Assembly (NCBI GenBank): GCA_023391725.1
Contig: JAEWAH010000179.1
Coordinates: forward strand, 1-11,496
Origin: Bacillota bacterium
GTDB taxonomy: Bacteria > Bacillota > Clostridia > Christensenellales > Aristaeellaceae
DNA: 11,496 nt
Direction: 5' to 3'
Below are positions 1 through 6,878 of this stretch, piece after piece. The stretch's first letter is position 1. Each line of letters opens with the position of its first letter. Below the pieces are notes generated by a model, which saw nothing but the letters and a program-made list of their open reading frames with translations, was not told the origin of the DNA and made no database searches. The position numbers and the translations under genes are program-made.

Positions 1-831
1 ATGCACGCCGATGCGCCTGCGGACACGGTGGCCGGAATGCCCATGCTGGGAACGAAGGGAAAGTCCCTCGTGATCGGAGAAGTCCCCGCCATCATGGTTT
101 CCCCTGGGTGTTTGAGCGATACAGAAACGATCATACTGCATATGCACGGGGGCGCGTACGTGTCCGGTGGGCTGCTCCAGGCACGTGTCCTGGCCAGTCA
201 AATAGCTGCGGCCAGCTGCCTGAACGTGATGACCTTTGCCTATCGCCTGGCGCCGGAACATCCTTACCCTGCACAGCTTCAGGACGCCTGGACCGTTTAT
301 ACATACTTGCTTGACCAAGGGTTTGCCCCCGAAAACATTGCCTTAACCGGAGAAAGCGCAGGTGGCAACCTGGCGCTGGCCTTGGCGCTGAAATTGAAAA
401 AGGAAAGTCGGCCTATGCCCGCCTGCCTGGCGCTGATGTCGCCCTGGGGCGATGTGGAGCTGACGGGCAAAAGTTATCATGAACTGCAGGGCGAGGACCC
501 TACGCTTGATTTTGATGCCATCCAGAAAGCCGCCCAGGATTTTACTGCGGGAGACGCCGGCCTTTTGCGCGACCCCATGGTTTCGCCCATCCATGCTGAC
601 TTTACAGGCTTTCCGCCGGTGCAGATCCACGTGGGCACCAAGGAACTGCTCTTAAGCGACGCCGAAACGTTGGCGGATGTGCTTCTCCGTGACCAGGTGC
701 AAGTGACGCTGATGCGCTGGGAAGGCATGTGCCATGTGTTCCAGGTATTCGGCTTCCCGGAAAGCCGCATGTCTATGAAAGCTATCGGCCAGTTTTTGAG
801 GAACCAGCTTTACGCAAAAACAGAGGCTTAG
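1..831 (+). CDS. Alpha/beta hydrolase, hormone-sensitive lipase (HSL) family esterase, probably 5'-truncated
   Basis: Predicted carboxylesterase or lipase-type hydrolase that cleaves ester bonds, probably of short acyl or aryl esters in the cytoplasm; the substrate cannot be told from the sequence. Numbering from the first in-window Met, the oxyanion-hole motif HGGAY lies at residues 49-53, the nucleophile elbow GESAGG at 117-122 (Ser119), and the likely catalytic His at 245 in GMCH. The acid is probably Glu215 or Asp220 in the VGTKELLLSD stretch. These motifs and their order are typical of the HSL (alpha/beta hydrolase fold-3) family. The visible 276 residues lack most of the N-terminal cap helices; members usually have about 300 or more residues, and the ORF begins at base 1 with no visible ribosome site, so the true start is probably upstream of the window. 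The gene stops with TAG and has no partner gene in the window. Confidence 0.88.
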   Translation: MHADAPADTVAGMPMLGTKGKSLVIGEVPAIMVSPGCLSDTETIILHMHGGAYVSGGLLQARVLASQIAAASCLNVMTFAYRLAPEHPYPAQLQDAWTVYTYLLDQGFAPENIALTGESAGGNLALALALKLKKESRPMPACLALMSPWGDVELTGKSYHELQGEDPTLDFDAIQKAAQDFTAGDAGLLRDPMVSPIHADFTGFPPVQIHVGTKELLLSDAETLADVLLRDQVQVTLMRWEGMCHVFQVFGFPESRMSMKAIGQFLRNQLYAKTEA

Positions 832-865
832 GGGGCGGGGGCGTAAGCGGAAAGGACTTCCCGGT

Positions 866-1177
866 TTATATGCAGGCCACAGCGGATGATACCAGCACCG
901 CCGCAGCCAGGACGATCGCAATCCGCCTGCCCAGGCGCTGCCGGTAATGAAGGAACTTTTTTTGCAGCTGCCCAGCGGAGGCATACCTTGCACGAGGGTC
1001 AAACTGCTCCGGCGCGGCGGTCATGGCCGTTCCCATCACGATGGTATCCAGCGGCTTTTCGGGATCGTGTTCCTAGACGGCGTCAAAGTCGATGAGGTGC
1101 AGGGTATCATCCGGCGAGAGATGATGTTTTGCGGAACCATATAAAGTATGCCGCCTGTATAGCACAGGCTGCGCAGG
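866..1177 (-). pseudogene. Relic of a serine/threonine protein kinase (stop, frameshift and internal deletion)
   Basis: Read on the minus strand, one frame gives unmistakable pieces of a Hanks-type kinase. First comes QPVLYR, then LSPDDTLHLIDFD (the region before and including the DFG motif, here DFD), then an in-frame TAG at 1073-1075, then VMGTAMTAAPEQF (activation segment ending in the APE motif). This is followed at once by DPRARYASAGQLQKKF, which normally lies at the very end of the kinase C-lobe. A basic stretch and a hydrophobic segment (IAIVLAAAVLVSSAV, probably a membrane helix) then run to a TAA at 866-868. The catalytic-loop part (RDxKPxN) survives only as PQNII in a neighbouring frame near 1110-1135, which implies a frameshift. 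Everything between the APE motif and the end of the C-lobe is missing, so the gene cannot make an active kinase. No N-lobe is visible further upstream. The identification rests on motif recognition alone. Confidence 0.72.
1149..1172 (+). repeat. Imperfect 24-bp direct repeat, copy 1
   Basis: This copy matches 21 of 24 bases of the segment at 1701-1724; the last 14 bases (atagcacaggctgc) are identical. It lies in the upstream part of the kinase relic, where the minus strand reads QPVLYR, and on the left side of the AT-rich VOC gene. The two copies bracket the VOC gene. Confidence 0.6.
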
Positions 1178-1248
1178 TTATCGACATGCTATATGCTGAT
1201 AGCTTTTTATGTCATGCTTGATGTGGTACGATGAAAGCAATCACAAAT

Positions 1249-1254
1249 AGGAGG
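1249..1254 (+). promoter_or_regulatory. Ribosome binding site of the VOC gene
   Basis: A perfect AGGAGG lies 7 nt before the ATG at 1262 and fixes this start. Upstream bases 1173-1248 are AT-rich, but I could not choose a convincing -35/-10 pair there. Confidence 0.85.
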
Positions 1255-1261
1255 CAAAATA

Positions 1262-1669
1262 ATGAATGGTATGAATGTTAATGTTGGTGTATGTTTGTTT
1301 GTTGAAGACATTGAAAAAATGGTTTCGTTTTATAGAGATATCATGGAATTTGAGACAGATTGGGACGGTGGATTATTTGCTGAGTTTAAAACAAAAAGTG
1401 GTCCATTATCATTTTTCATGTATGACCGAAAAAATTTCGCAAGTGCCGTAGGTGAGTCTTATTACCCTCCGAAAGGAATTAACTTGACAATGGAAATAGG
1501 TATTTGGCTACCTAGATTTTCAGATGTTGACATAGAATATGAGCGATTAACGGCACTTGGAATAAAGTCACTTACGGGAAAACCTGAAACCTTCTCATTT
1601 GGTATAAGAAACTTCTATATTGCAGATCCTGAAGGCAATCTACTTGAAATTGGAAGTAACAGAAAATAA
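1262..1669 (+). CDS. VOC-family (glyoxalase/bleomycin-resistance/dioxygenase fold) protein
   Basis: A 135-residue, single-domain protein with the two beta-alpha-beta-beta-beta units of the vicinal oxygen chelate fold. The first unit begins VGVCLFVEDIEKMVSFYRD (residues 8-26) and the second ends with the hallmark FYIADPEGNLLEI (118-130). Family members include lyases, dioxygenases, isomerases and drug-binding resistance proteins; which one this is cannot be told. The usual first metal-ligand His in strand 1 appears to be Asn7, and no His is present at the start of the second unit; only Glu129 is in place. A non-metal or ligand-binding role is therefore possible. The start is fixed by AGGAGG 7 nt upstream. 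The gene is far more AT-rich in codon choice than its neighbours, stands alone, ends in its own terminator and is flanked by short direct repeats, all of which suggest recent acquisition. Confidence 0.85.
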   Translation: MNGMNVNVGVCLFVEDIEKMVSFYRDIMEFETDWDGGLFAEFKTKSGPLSFFMYDRKNFASAVGESYYPPKGINLTMEIGIWLPRFSDVDIEYERLTALGIKSLTGKPETFSFGIRNFYIADPEGNLLEIGSNRK

Positions 1670-1700
1670 GAATAGATTCAAGCCATAAGTCAACAATCTT

Positions 1701-1724
1701 TGCAGCCCGCATAGCACAGGCTGC
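1701..1724 (+). repeat. Imperfect 24-bp direct repeat, copy 2
   Basis: Partner of the repeat at 1149-1172, with three mismatches. This copy has become, or was always, the stem-loop of the VOC terminator: its TGCAGCC start pairs with its GGCTGC end. Confidence 0.6.
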
Positions 1725-1731
1725 ATTTTTT
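1701..1731 (+). terminator. Rho-independent terminator of the VOC gene
   Basis: A 7-bp stem, TGCAGCC (1701-1707) with GGCTGCA (1719-1725), and an 11-nt loop, followed directly by six T (1726-1731). It lies 31 nt after the VOC stop codon. Confidence 0.75.
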
Positions 1732-1885
1732 GCGCTATAATCGTTTCATGCCCTAAGCATTAAAACATTTCAACGGGTGAATCCACATATTATCTGCATA
1801 TCCAGCATACAGCAGCGCCGGGTACCCCACGCATCCTCCCTCGGGATTGCGCTGGCAGCCCGGCGCCTTTTCATGCGCAGAAAAA

Positions 1886-2641
1886 TCAGCGGACGCCCGA
1901 GATATCCTTGATAACCTCCCCAGCCAGGATGAACCCTGCCACCGCGGGCACAAAGGAAACGCTGCCGGGCACCTGCCTGCGTATGGTGCAGTTACGCTTG
2001 GTTTCTGGCGGGCAGATGCAATGATGCCTGCAGCTGGTCTCCTCCGTTTCGATGGGTTCCCGGACCGGCTCTTTGGAATAAACCACTTTCAATGAGGGGA
2101 TACCGCGCTTGCGCAATTCCGTGCGCATAACACGGGCCAGGGGGCACACGGAGGTCTTATTGATATCAGTCACCTCAAAGCGGGTAGGGTCCAGCTTATT
2201 CCCCGCGCCCATGCAGCTGATGATCTTTACATTAGCGGCATTCGCCTTTTCCACAAGCTTTAATTTGGCAGACACTGTGTCAATGGCGTCCACCACATAA
2301 TCATAGCCGCTTATGTCAAACTCGTCCGCGTTTTGAACCGTATAAAATACCGGGAAATCCTGCCCCATAACATTGGGGTTGATCTCCAGCATGCGCTCCC
2401 GCATCACGGCGATCTTGGGCTTTCCCACGGTCTTGCGAGTAGCGATCAGCTGCCTGTTGATGTTGGTGAGGCATACGCAGTCGTCATCGATCAAATCAAT
2501 GGTCCCGATGCCTCCCCGGGTCAGCGCCTCTACGCAATAGGAACCAACGCCGCCCACGCCAAACACCGCCACCCGGGCGTTTTTAAGCTTTTCAATGGCT
2601 TCCTTGCCAAGCAGCAATTCCGTTCTGGAAAAAGCGTTCAA
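1886..2641 (-). CDS. tcdA: tRNA threonylcarbamoyladenosine dehydratase (TcdA/CsdL, YgdL)
   Basis: ATP-dependent enzyme of the ThiF/MoeB/HesA (E1-like) family. It adenylates and cyclises the t6A base at position 37 of ANN-decoding tRNAs to cyclic t6A. The 251-residue product has the nucleotide-binding glycine motif GVGGVGS at 28-34, acidic DDD at 52-54, the family signature NINRQ at 60-64, KxxVMxxR at 76-81, and DAID at 118-121. CPLARVMR at 166-173 and the conserved C-terminal PGSVSFVPAVAGF at 225-237 complete the match. Start: TTG at 2641-2639, which gives the usual MNxFSRTELL opening. It overlaps the TGA of the upstream HD gene by 4 nt, with a GGTGA just before it, so the two are probably translationally coupled. 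Cysteines at 204, 208, 210 and 218 form a cluster that might bind metal. I saw no clear terminator after the gene. Confidence 0.92.
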   Translation of the reverse strand: MNAFSRTELLLGKEAIEKLKNARVAVFGVGGVGSYCVEALTRGGIGTIDLIDDDCVCLTNINRQLIATRKTVGKPKIAVMRERMLEINPNVMGQDFPVFYTVQNADEFDISGYDYVVDAIDTVSAKLKLVEKANAANVKIISCMGAGNKLDPTRFEVTDINKTSVCPLARVMRTELRKRGIPSLKVVYSKEPVREPIETEETSCRHHCICPPETKRNCTIRRQVPGSVSFVPAVAGFILAGEVIKDISGVR

Positions 2642-3240
2642 TGGCTTTCACCGCTTTCCGGGAATAGCTCATTCATCTTTCTATTGATGGCATCCTCATT
2701 CACCCGCATGGCGGCAATGGTCTTTTCCACCAGTTCCTCCACCGTTAAGTTCAGCATTTGGGCTCCCTGCTCGATCACCTGGCGTGAACAGCCCGCGGCA
2801 AAGGCAGGAGTCTTGTACTTTTTCATGGCGGATTTAAGCTCCATATCCGCAACAGACTTTGAGGGCCGCATCCTGGCCGCCGCGCCAAGAAGGCCTGTGA
2901 GCTCGTCCACAGCAAAGAGCACCTTCTCCATCTCATGCTCAGGCGCGATGTCAACGGTGAGCCCATAGCCATGGGAGGCGCAGGCGTGGATGATCTGCTC
3001 GTCGATCCCTTCCGCCATCATGATCTCCTGGACCTTTAAGCAATGCTCATCAGGGTACATCTCAAAGTCCAGGTCGTGCAAAAGCCCTACGATGGACCAG
3101 AATTCTTTTTCTTCCTCATAGCCCAGAAGCTTTGCAAACTCCTCCATCACCCCTGAAACCGTCAGGGCGTGTTGAAGGTGGAACGGTTCTTTGTTATAGC
3201 GGCGCAAAAGTTCCCAGGACTGTTCATAAGTAGGGCGCAT
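2638..3240 (-). CDS. HD-domain predicted metal-dependent hydrolase
   Basis: A 200-residue protein of the HD superfamily, metal-dependent phosphohydrolases that often act on nucleotides; the substrate is unknown. Metal-ligand candidates follow the family order: His24 (FHLQHALTV), His55-Asp56 (LLHDLDFE), His85/His90 (HACASHGYG), then Asp112 in VDELTGLL, a phrase typical of a small uncharacterised HD subgroup. The ATG at 3240 is preferred over an ATG at 3339, since GGGAGG (3252-3247) sits 6 nt upstream and the longer version would run through the phoR terminator. The stop overlaps the TTG start of tcdA by 4 nt, so the two form a coupled pair. A TATACT near 3281-3276 could be the -10 of its own promoter, but I found no good -35. 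Confidence 0.85.
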   Translation of the reverse strand: MRPTYEQSWELLRRYNKEPFHLQHALTVSGVMEEFAKLLGYEEEKEFWSIVGLLHDLDFEMYPDEHCLKVQEIMMAEGIDEQIIHACASHGYGLTVDIAPEHEMEKVLFAVDELTGLLGAAARMRPSKSVADMELKSAMKKYKTPAFAAGCSRQVIEQGAQMLNLTVEELVEKTIAAMRVNEDAINRKMNELFPESGESH

Positions 3241-3246
3241 GGTCTT

Positions 3247-3252
3247 CCTCCC
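3247..3252 (-). promoter_or_regulatory. Ribosome binding site deciding the HD-hydrolase start
   Basis: The minus strand reads GGGAGG 6 nt before the ATG at 3240. This excludes the longer in-frame start 99 nt upstream. Confidence 0.8.
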
Positions 3253-3283
3253 GGATAAAAAACATTCCAACTGATAGTATATA

Positions 3284-3313
3284 CAAAAATCCCCCGGGAG
3301 AAAAGGCCCGGGG
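3284..3313 (-). terminator. Rho-independent terminator of the pstB-phoU-phoP-phoR block
   Basis: A perfect 7-bp GC stem, CCCCGGG (3313-3307 on the minus strand) with CCCGGGG (3298-3292), and an 8-nt loop, followed on the minus strand by GA and five T (3289-3285). It starts 27 nt after the kinase stop codon. Confidence 0.85.
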
Positions 3314-3339
3314 AGGATTTGGCGATATTTTGCCTGCAC

Positions 3340-4722
3340 TTACGCGTTTTTCTGACCGGAATCATACGGGAACTGCACGGAAAAGGTGCTGCCTTCCCCG
3401 GGGCGGCTTTTTACCTGCATCTGCCCGCCATAATTCTGCGCGATATGCTTTACAATGGACAGCCCCAGCCCTGTACCGCCAGTCTGCCGGCTGTGGGATT
3501 TGTCGATGCGGTAAAACCTTTCGAAGATCCGCATCAGGTGCTGCTCCTCCATGCCGATGCCGTCGTCCTCCACCGACAGGAAGTTGTCCGCCAAATGTAT
3601 GGTCACATGGCCGCCGGGCTTTCCATAGCGGATGGCGTTGTCCACCAGGTTATAGAGCAATTCCCAAATGTCCCTTTGGTTGGCCGTCATTTGCCCCGCC
3701 CCGTCCATCGTCACGTTGATCCCCCGGGCGCGGGCCAGGGGCTCCAGCGCCTGGGAAACCTCCCGGGCCAAGGGCTGCAAGGCAACCTGCTCCCTTTTTT
3801 CCACGAGCTTGCTCTCGGCCTTGGACAGGCGCAGGATATCATTGATGATATTCAAAAGCCGGTCGCTTTCCGATACGATGCGGTTTAAGTACTGCCGCTG
3901 CTTTTCATTGTCGGATACCATGCCCCCAGCCAGAAGCTCCGCAAAGCCCTTGATGGAAGTAAGCGGCGATTTGAGCTCATGGGAGGCGTTGGCCACAAAG
4001 TCAGTGCGCAATTGCTGGGTTTTTTGCACTTCTTCAAAATCATATTTGAGCTTTTCGATGAGATAGCTGATATTGTTAAGGATGGGCTGCACCTCCGGCT
4101 CCGTCACCCCGGCCTCCGAAAGCAGCGGGAGCTCATCCCCCTTGCCCAACAAAAGCTGGTTGATACGGATCAAAAGGCCCGTGAGGCGCTTGTTCAGCCG
4201 GTTAGCAAAGAAGCTCACCGCCAGTAGCACAATCAAAAACAACACTGCCACCACAGGCAGCAGGAGCCACACAAATTCCATGGTGGTGGATGCGGGATAA
4301 GAAAGACGCAGGATCAGGCCTTCCTTGACCCTCTGGGCGGCATAGATGGTGGCGATCCCGGTGGTAGAGCTATTGCGGGTATCCATGCCCACCTGCCCTG
4401 CAAGCGCCTCTACGATCTCCGGCCTTCCGGCATGGGATTCCATGGTGGCGGCGTCCACCATGCTATCGGAAAGCACCCGGCCGGTCTCATCCAAAAAAGT
4501 GACCCGGAGCTTTTCATCAGCCGAGGCAATCTGCCCCGCCAGCAGCTTCGGATCGCTTTGCGCCTGCGGCATCAAGGCGGCCGCAGTATGGAGCATGGCG
4601 CGCAAATTCTCTTCTACAGTCTCACGCTGAGACCTGTTGAACACAGCCACGCAGCAGGCAAGCAGCGTAAGCATGATGACCAGCGCACCCAGGTAGCTCA
4701 GGCGCTTCACATACCGCTTCAT
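3340..4722 (-). CDS. phoR: PhoR-type sensor histidine kinase
   Basis: A 460-residue membrane histidine kinase that phosphorylates the response regulator encoded just upstream. The family partner for this context is phosphate-limitation signalling. Order of parts: TM1 about 10-28; extracytoplasmic sensor domain about 30-147; TM2 about 149-172; a HAMP-like linker about 173-230. The HisKA H-box FVANASHELKSPL follows with the phosphoacceptor His248. HATPase motifs: N-box ELLYNLVDNAIRYG (354-367), G1 box DDGIG (386-390), F-box ERFYRID (401-407) and G2 GTGLGLS (416-422). Many PhoR and WalK relatives have a PAS domain between HAMP and HisKA; there is no room for one here. The ATG is 4 nt after the regulator's stop, so the pair is cotranscribed. 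The name phoR rests on the pstB-phoU context rather than on the sensor domain. Confidence 0.88.
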   Translation of the reverse strand: MKRYVKRLSYLGALVIMLTLLACCVAVFNRSQRETVEENLRAMLHTAAALMPQAQSDPKLLAGQIASADEKLRVTFLDETGRVLSDSMVDAATMESHAGRPEIVEALAGQVGMDTRNSSTTGIATIYAAQRVKEGLILRLSYPASTTMEFVWLLLPVVAVLFLIVLLAVSFFANRLNKRLTGLLIRINQLLLGKGDELPLLSEAGVTEPEVQPILNNISYLIEKLKYDFEEVQKTQQLRTDFVANASHELKSPLTSIKGFAELLAGGMVSDNEKQRQYLNRIVSESDRLLNIINDILRLSKAESKLVEKREQVALQPLAREVSQALEPLARARGINVTMDGAGQMTANQRDIWELLYNLVDNAIRYGKPGGHVTIHLADNFLSVEDDGIGMEEQHLMRIFERFYRIDKSHSRQTGGTGLGLSIVKHIAQNYGGQMQVKSRPGEGSTFSVQFPYDSGQKNA

Positions 4723-4726
4723 GGAT

Positions 4727-5410
4727 TCATTCCTTCTTCATGCGGTAGCCGTAGCCCCGCACGGTTTCAATATAACGGGGATTGTCGGCGCTGTCTCCCA
4801 GTTTCATGCGCAGGGAACGCACATGAAAATCCACCGTCCTTGTAGTCTCGCCGCTGAAATCATATCCCCACACGTTTTCCAGGAGCCTGTCCCTGCTGAC
4901 AACAAACCCCGCATGGCGGCAAAGATATTCCAGCAGCTCAAACTCCTGGTGGGTAAGCTTCACCGGCGCCCCATCCTTGCGCACTTCCTTTTTGTCAAAG
5001 TCCATGTTCAAGTCTTTCAGCCGCATCACGCTGGAGCCTTCCTCCGTGCGACGCAGGGCCGTTTTCACCCGGGCCTGCAGTTCCAGCACTCCAAAGGGCT
5101 TGGTGATGTAATCCTCCGCGCCCATCTCCAGCCCGCGCACCTTATCGATCTCCTCACCCTTGGCGGAGAGGATGATTACGGGGATGGATGCGGTCTCCGG
5201 CGTTTCCTTCCAGGTTTTCAAAATGGACCAGCCATCCTTGCCGGGAAGCATGATATCCAGCAGCAAAAGCTGGGGCGGATCCAGCTTGAGCTTTTCCCAC
5301 AGCTTGTCCCCGTCAGTCAAAAGCGCCGCCTCGTGGCCCGCGGCTCCCAGGGTTGCGGCGATCAATTCGCCGATGTTTTCATCGTCTTCCACAATGAAGA
5401 TCCTGGCCAT
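4727..5410 (-). CDS. phoP: OmpR/PhoB-family response regulator (PhoP/PhoB-type)
   Basis: A 227-residue two-domain regulator. The receiver domain (about 1-118) has the acidic pair Glu8-Asp9/Asp10, the phosphoacceptor Asp52 in LLLLDIMLPG, Ser82 in the Thr/Ser position and Lys104-Pro105. The C-terminal winged helix (about 128-227) ends in the usual OmpR-type RVDFHVRSLRMKLGD-like and RYIETVRGYGYR stretches. It is expected to bind DNA upstream of phosphate-starvation genes once phosphorylated by the adjacent kinase. The start ATG at 5410 is preceded by AGGGGGA. It lies 33 nt after phoU and 4 nt before the kinase. The symbol could equally be phoB; the assignment to phosphate comes from gene order. 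Confidence 0.9.
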   Translation of the reverse strand: MARIFIVEDDENIGELIAATLGAAGHEAALLTDGDKLWEKLKLDPPQLLLLDIMLPGKDGWSILKTWKETPETASIPVIILSAKGEEIDKVRGLEMGAEDYITKPFGVLELQARVKTALRRTEEGSSVMRLKDLNMDFDKKEVRKDGAPVKLTHQEFELLEYLCRHAGFVVSRDRLLENVWGYDFSGETTRTVDFHVRSLRMKLGDSADNPRYIETVRGYGYRMKKE

Positions 5411-5443
5411 CGTCTTCCCCCTTACATCCTGCCGGAAACAGCA

Positions 5444-6100
5444 TTAAAGAATCTGGCGGTTCTTGTGCTCGCCGGTCATGGCAAAAATCACCCACTCGGC
5501 AATATTCTGGGCGTGGTCGCCGATGCGCTCCAGATATTTGGCGATCATGAGTTCATCCATTTTCCTGCTGGAGCAATTGGGGTCCTTTAATATATCCTCC
5601 ACCAGGTCGCCGCGTACCTGCATGAACAGGCGGTCGACCTCATCGTCGGACTCGATGACCGCGTCCGCCAGCATGGTATCCCCAACCATGAAAGCGCGAA
5701 TGGATTCATTGACCATGATCACGCATTTTTCCGCCATGATGTAAAGCTGGGCCGGCCTGGCATTGGGTTCCTCCCCCAGATGCAAAACGATCTCCGCGAT
5801 GTCTGCGCACTGATCGCAGATGCGCTCCATGTCGGTGATCATTTTAAGCGCCGTGGAGATCACTCGCAGATCCTTGGCCACCGGCTGCTCCGAAAGCAGG
5901 ATCAAGAGGGATTTGCGCTCGATGGACAGCTCCAGCTCGTCGGCGATATGGTCATTTTCATAGACCTGCCGGGCCATGCTTTGGCTGCCGGTGCGCAGCG
6001 CCTCCATGGCGTTCCCCAGCGTATCCTCGATGAACTGGCTCATACGCCTTAATTCTTCATTTAATTCTTGCATTTCCCGCTGGAATTTTGTGCGCGTCAT
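5444..6100 (-). CDS. phoU: Phosphate-signalling protein PhoU
   Basis: A 218-residue, almost wholly helical protein with two PhoU repeats. Each repeat has the acidic metal-binding pair of motifs: ENDHIADELE (48-57) and DMERICDQCADIAE (90-103) in the first, and ESDDEVDRLF (150-159) and YLERIGDHAQNIAEW (189-203) in the second. PhoU represses the Pho response when phosphate is plentiful by linking the Pst transporter, through PstB, to the PhoR kinase. It acts at the inner face of the membrane. The ATG overlaps the stop of pstB by 4 nt (ATGA, 6097-6100), so translation of the two is coupled. Length and motifs are normal for the family. Confidence 0.95.
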   Translation of the reverse strand: MTRTKFQREMQELNEELRRMSQFIEDTLGNAMEALRTGSQSMARQVYENDHIADELELSIERKSLLILLSEQPVAKDLRVISTALKMITDMERICDQCADIAEIVLHLGEEPNARPAQLYIMAEKCVIMVNESIRAFMVGDTMLADAVIESDDEVDRLFMQVRGDLVEDILKDPNCSSRKMDELMIAKYLERIGDHAQNIAEWVIFAMTGEHKNRQIL

Positions 6101-6843
6101 CCGAACCTCCCTGTGATATAGTCCTCTGTTTTGGATTGCTGAGGACGGGCAAAGAGTGTGAGCGTGTCGTTGAATTCTACCATTTCGCCATGGAGGAAAA
6201 ATGCTGTCTTATCAGAAATACGGGCGGCTTGCTGCATGTTATGCGTCACGATGACGATGGTATACAAGGATTTCAATTCCATCATCAAATCTTCGATGCG
6301 GCTGGTGGAAATGGGGTCAAGTGCGGATGTAGGCTCATCCATCAAAAGCACTTCCGGTGAAACCGCCAGGGCCCTTGCAATGCATACGCGCTGCTGCTGC
6401 CCACCGGAGAGGCTGATGGCGCTTTTCTTCAGCCGGTCCTTTACCTCGTCCCAGATGGCCGCCTGCTTAAGGCTCTTTTCCACCAGGTCGTCCAAGTCTT
6501 TCTTCTTGCGAATGCCGTGGGTCCTGGGACCGTAGGCGATATTATCGTATATGCTCATGGGGAAGGGGTTTGGTTTTTGGAAGACCATGCCCACCCGACG
6601 CCTCAAATCCGAAACTTCCAGATCTTGATAAATATTTTTGCCATCCAGCAGCGCTTTTCCTTCTATTTTACAGCCCTCCACCAAATCATTCATGCGGTTG
6701 AGGGTTTTCAGAAGCGTGGATTTGCCGCAGCCGGAAGGGCCGATCAAGGCAGTAATCTCCTTCTCCGCAATGGAAAGGGATACGTTTTTCAGCGCTTGCA
6801 GCGAACCATAGTATAGATTGATGTTTTCAAGTTCAATTTTCAC
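6097..6843 (-). CDS. pstB: Phosphate ABC transporter ATP-binding protein PstB
   Basis: ATPase subunit of the high-affinity phosphate importer PstSCAB. From the GTG at 6843 the product has 248 residues, the normal PstB length. Walker A is GPSGCGKST (35-43), the Q-loop glutamine is Gln89 in VFQKPNPFPMSIYDN (a PstB hallmark), the signature is LSGGQQQR (145-152), Walker B is VLLMDEP (165-171) and the switch His is His201. A GTG at 6882 would add 13 unlikely residues. I prefer 6843 because AGGGA lies 6-7 nt upstream and KIELENINLYYG is the standard PstB opening. The gene leads the block pstB-phoU-phoP-phoR. Unusually, pstS, pstC and pstA do not lie upstream; instead there is a terminator and a small unrelated ORF. 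No clear promoter or Pho box could be read. Confidence 0.95.
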   Translation of the reverse strand: MKIELENINLYYGSLQALKNVSLSIAEKEITALIGPSGCGKSTLLKTLNRMNDLVEGCKIEGKALLDGKNIYQDLEVSDLRRRVGMVFQKPNPFPMSIYDNIAYGPRTHGIRKKKDLDDLVEKSLKQAAIWDEVKDRLKKSAISLSGGQQQRVCIARALAVSPEVLLMDEPTSALDPISTSRIEDLMMELKSLYTIVIVTHNMQQAARISDKTAFFLHGEMVEFNDTLTLFARPQQSKTEDYITGRFG

Positions 6844-6878
6844 CGAACTTCCCTGCTTTCTTGCTAAAATACCTGGGG

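Noticed and set aside
652..1002. 116-codon minus-strand frame
   Set aside because: Partly antisense to the hydrolase and out of frame with the kinase relic, whose adjacent frame explains the sequence better.
1753..1953. 66-codon minus-strand frame downstream of tcdA
   Set aside because: Begins inside tcdA in another frame with no ribosome site; the Cys- and Tyr-containing tail is not recognisable. It could be a relic but nothing supports it.
2333..2968. 211-codon open frame on the plus strand
   Set aside because: Runs antisense across the tcdA-HD junction; no family features, while both minus-strand genes have complete motifs.
3319..3888. 189-codon open frame on the plus strand
   Set aside because: Antisense to the ATPase half of the histidine kinase; no domain and no ribosome site.
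4721..5590. 289-codon open frame on the plus strand
   Set aside because: Antisense to the response regulator and the end of phoU, which have full family motifs; its translation shows no recognisable domain and it arises from GC-rich codons of the opposite strand.
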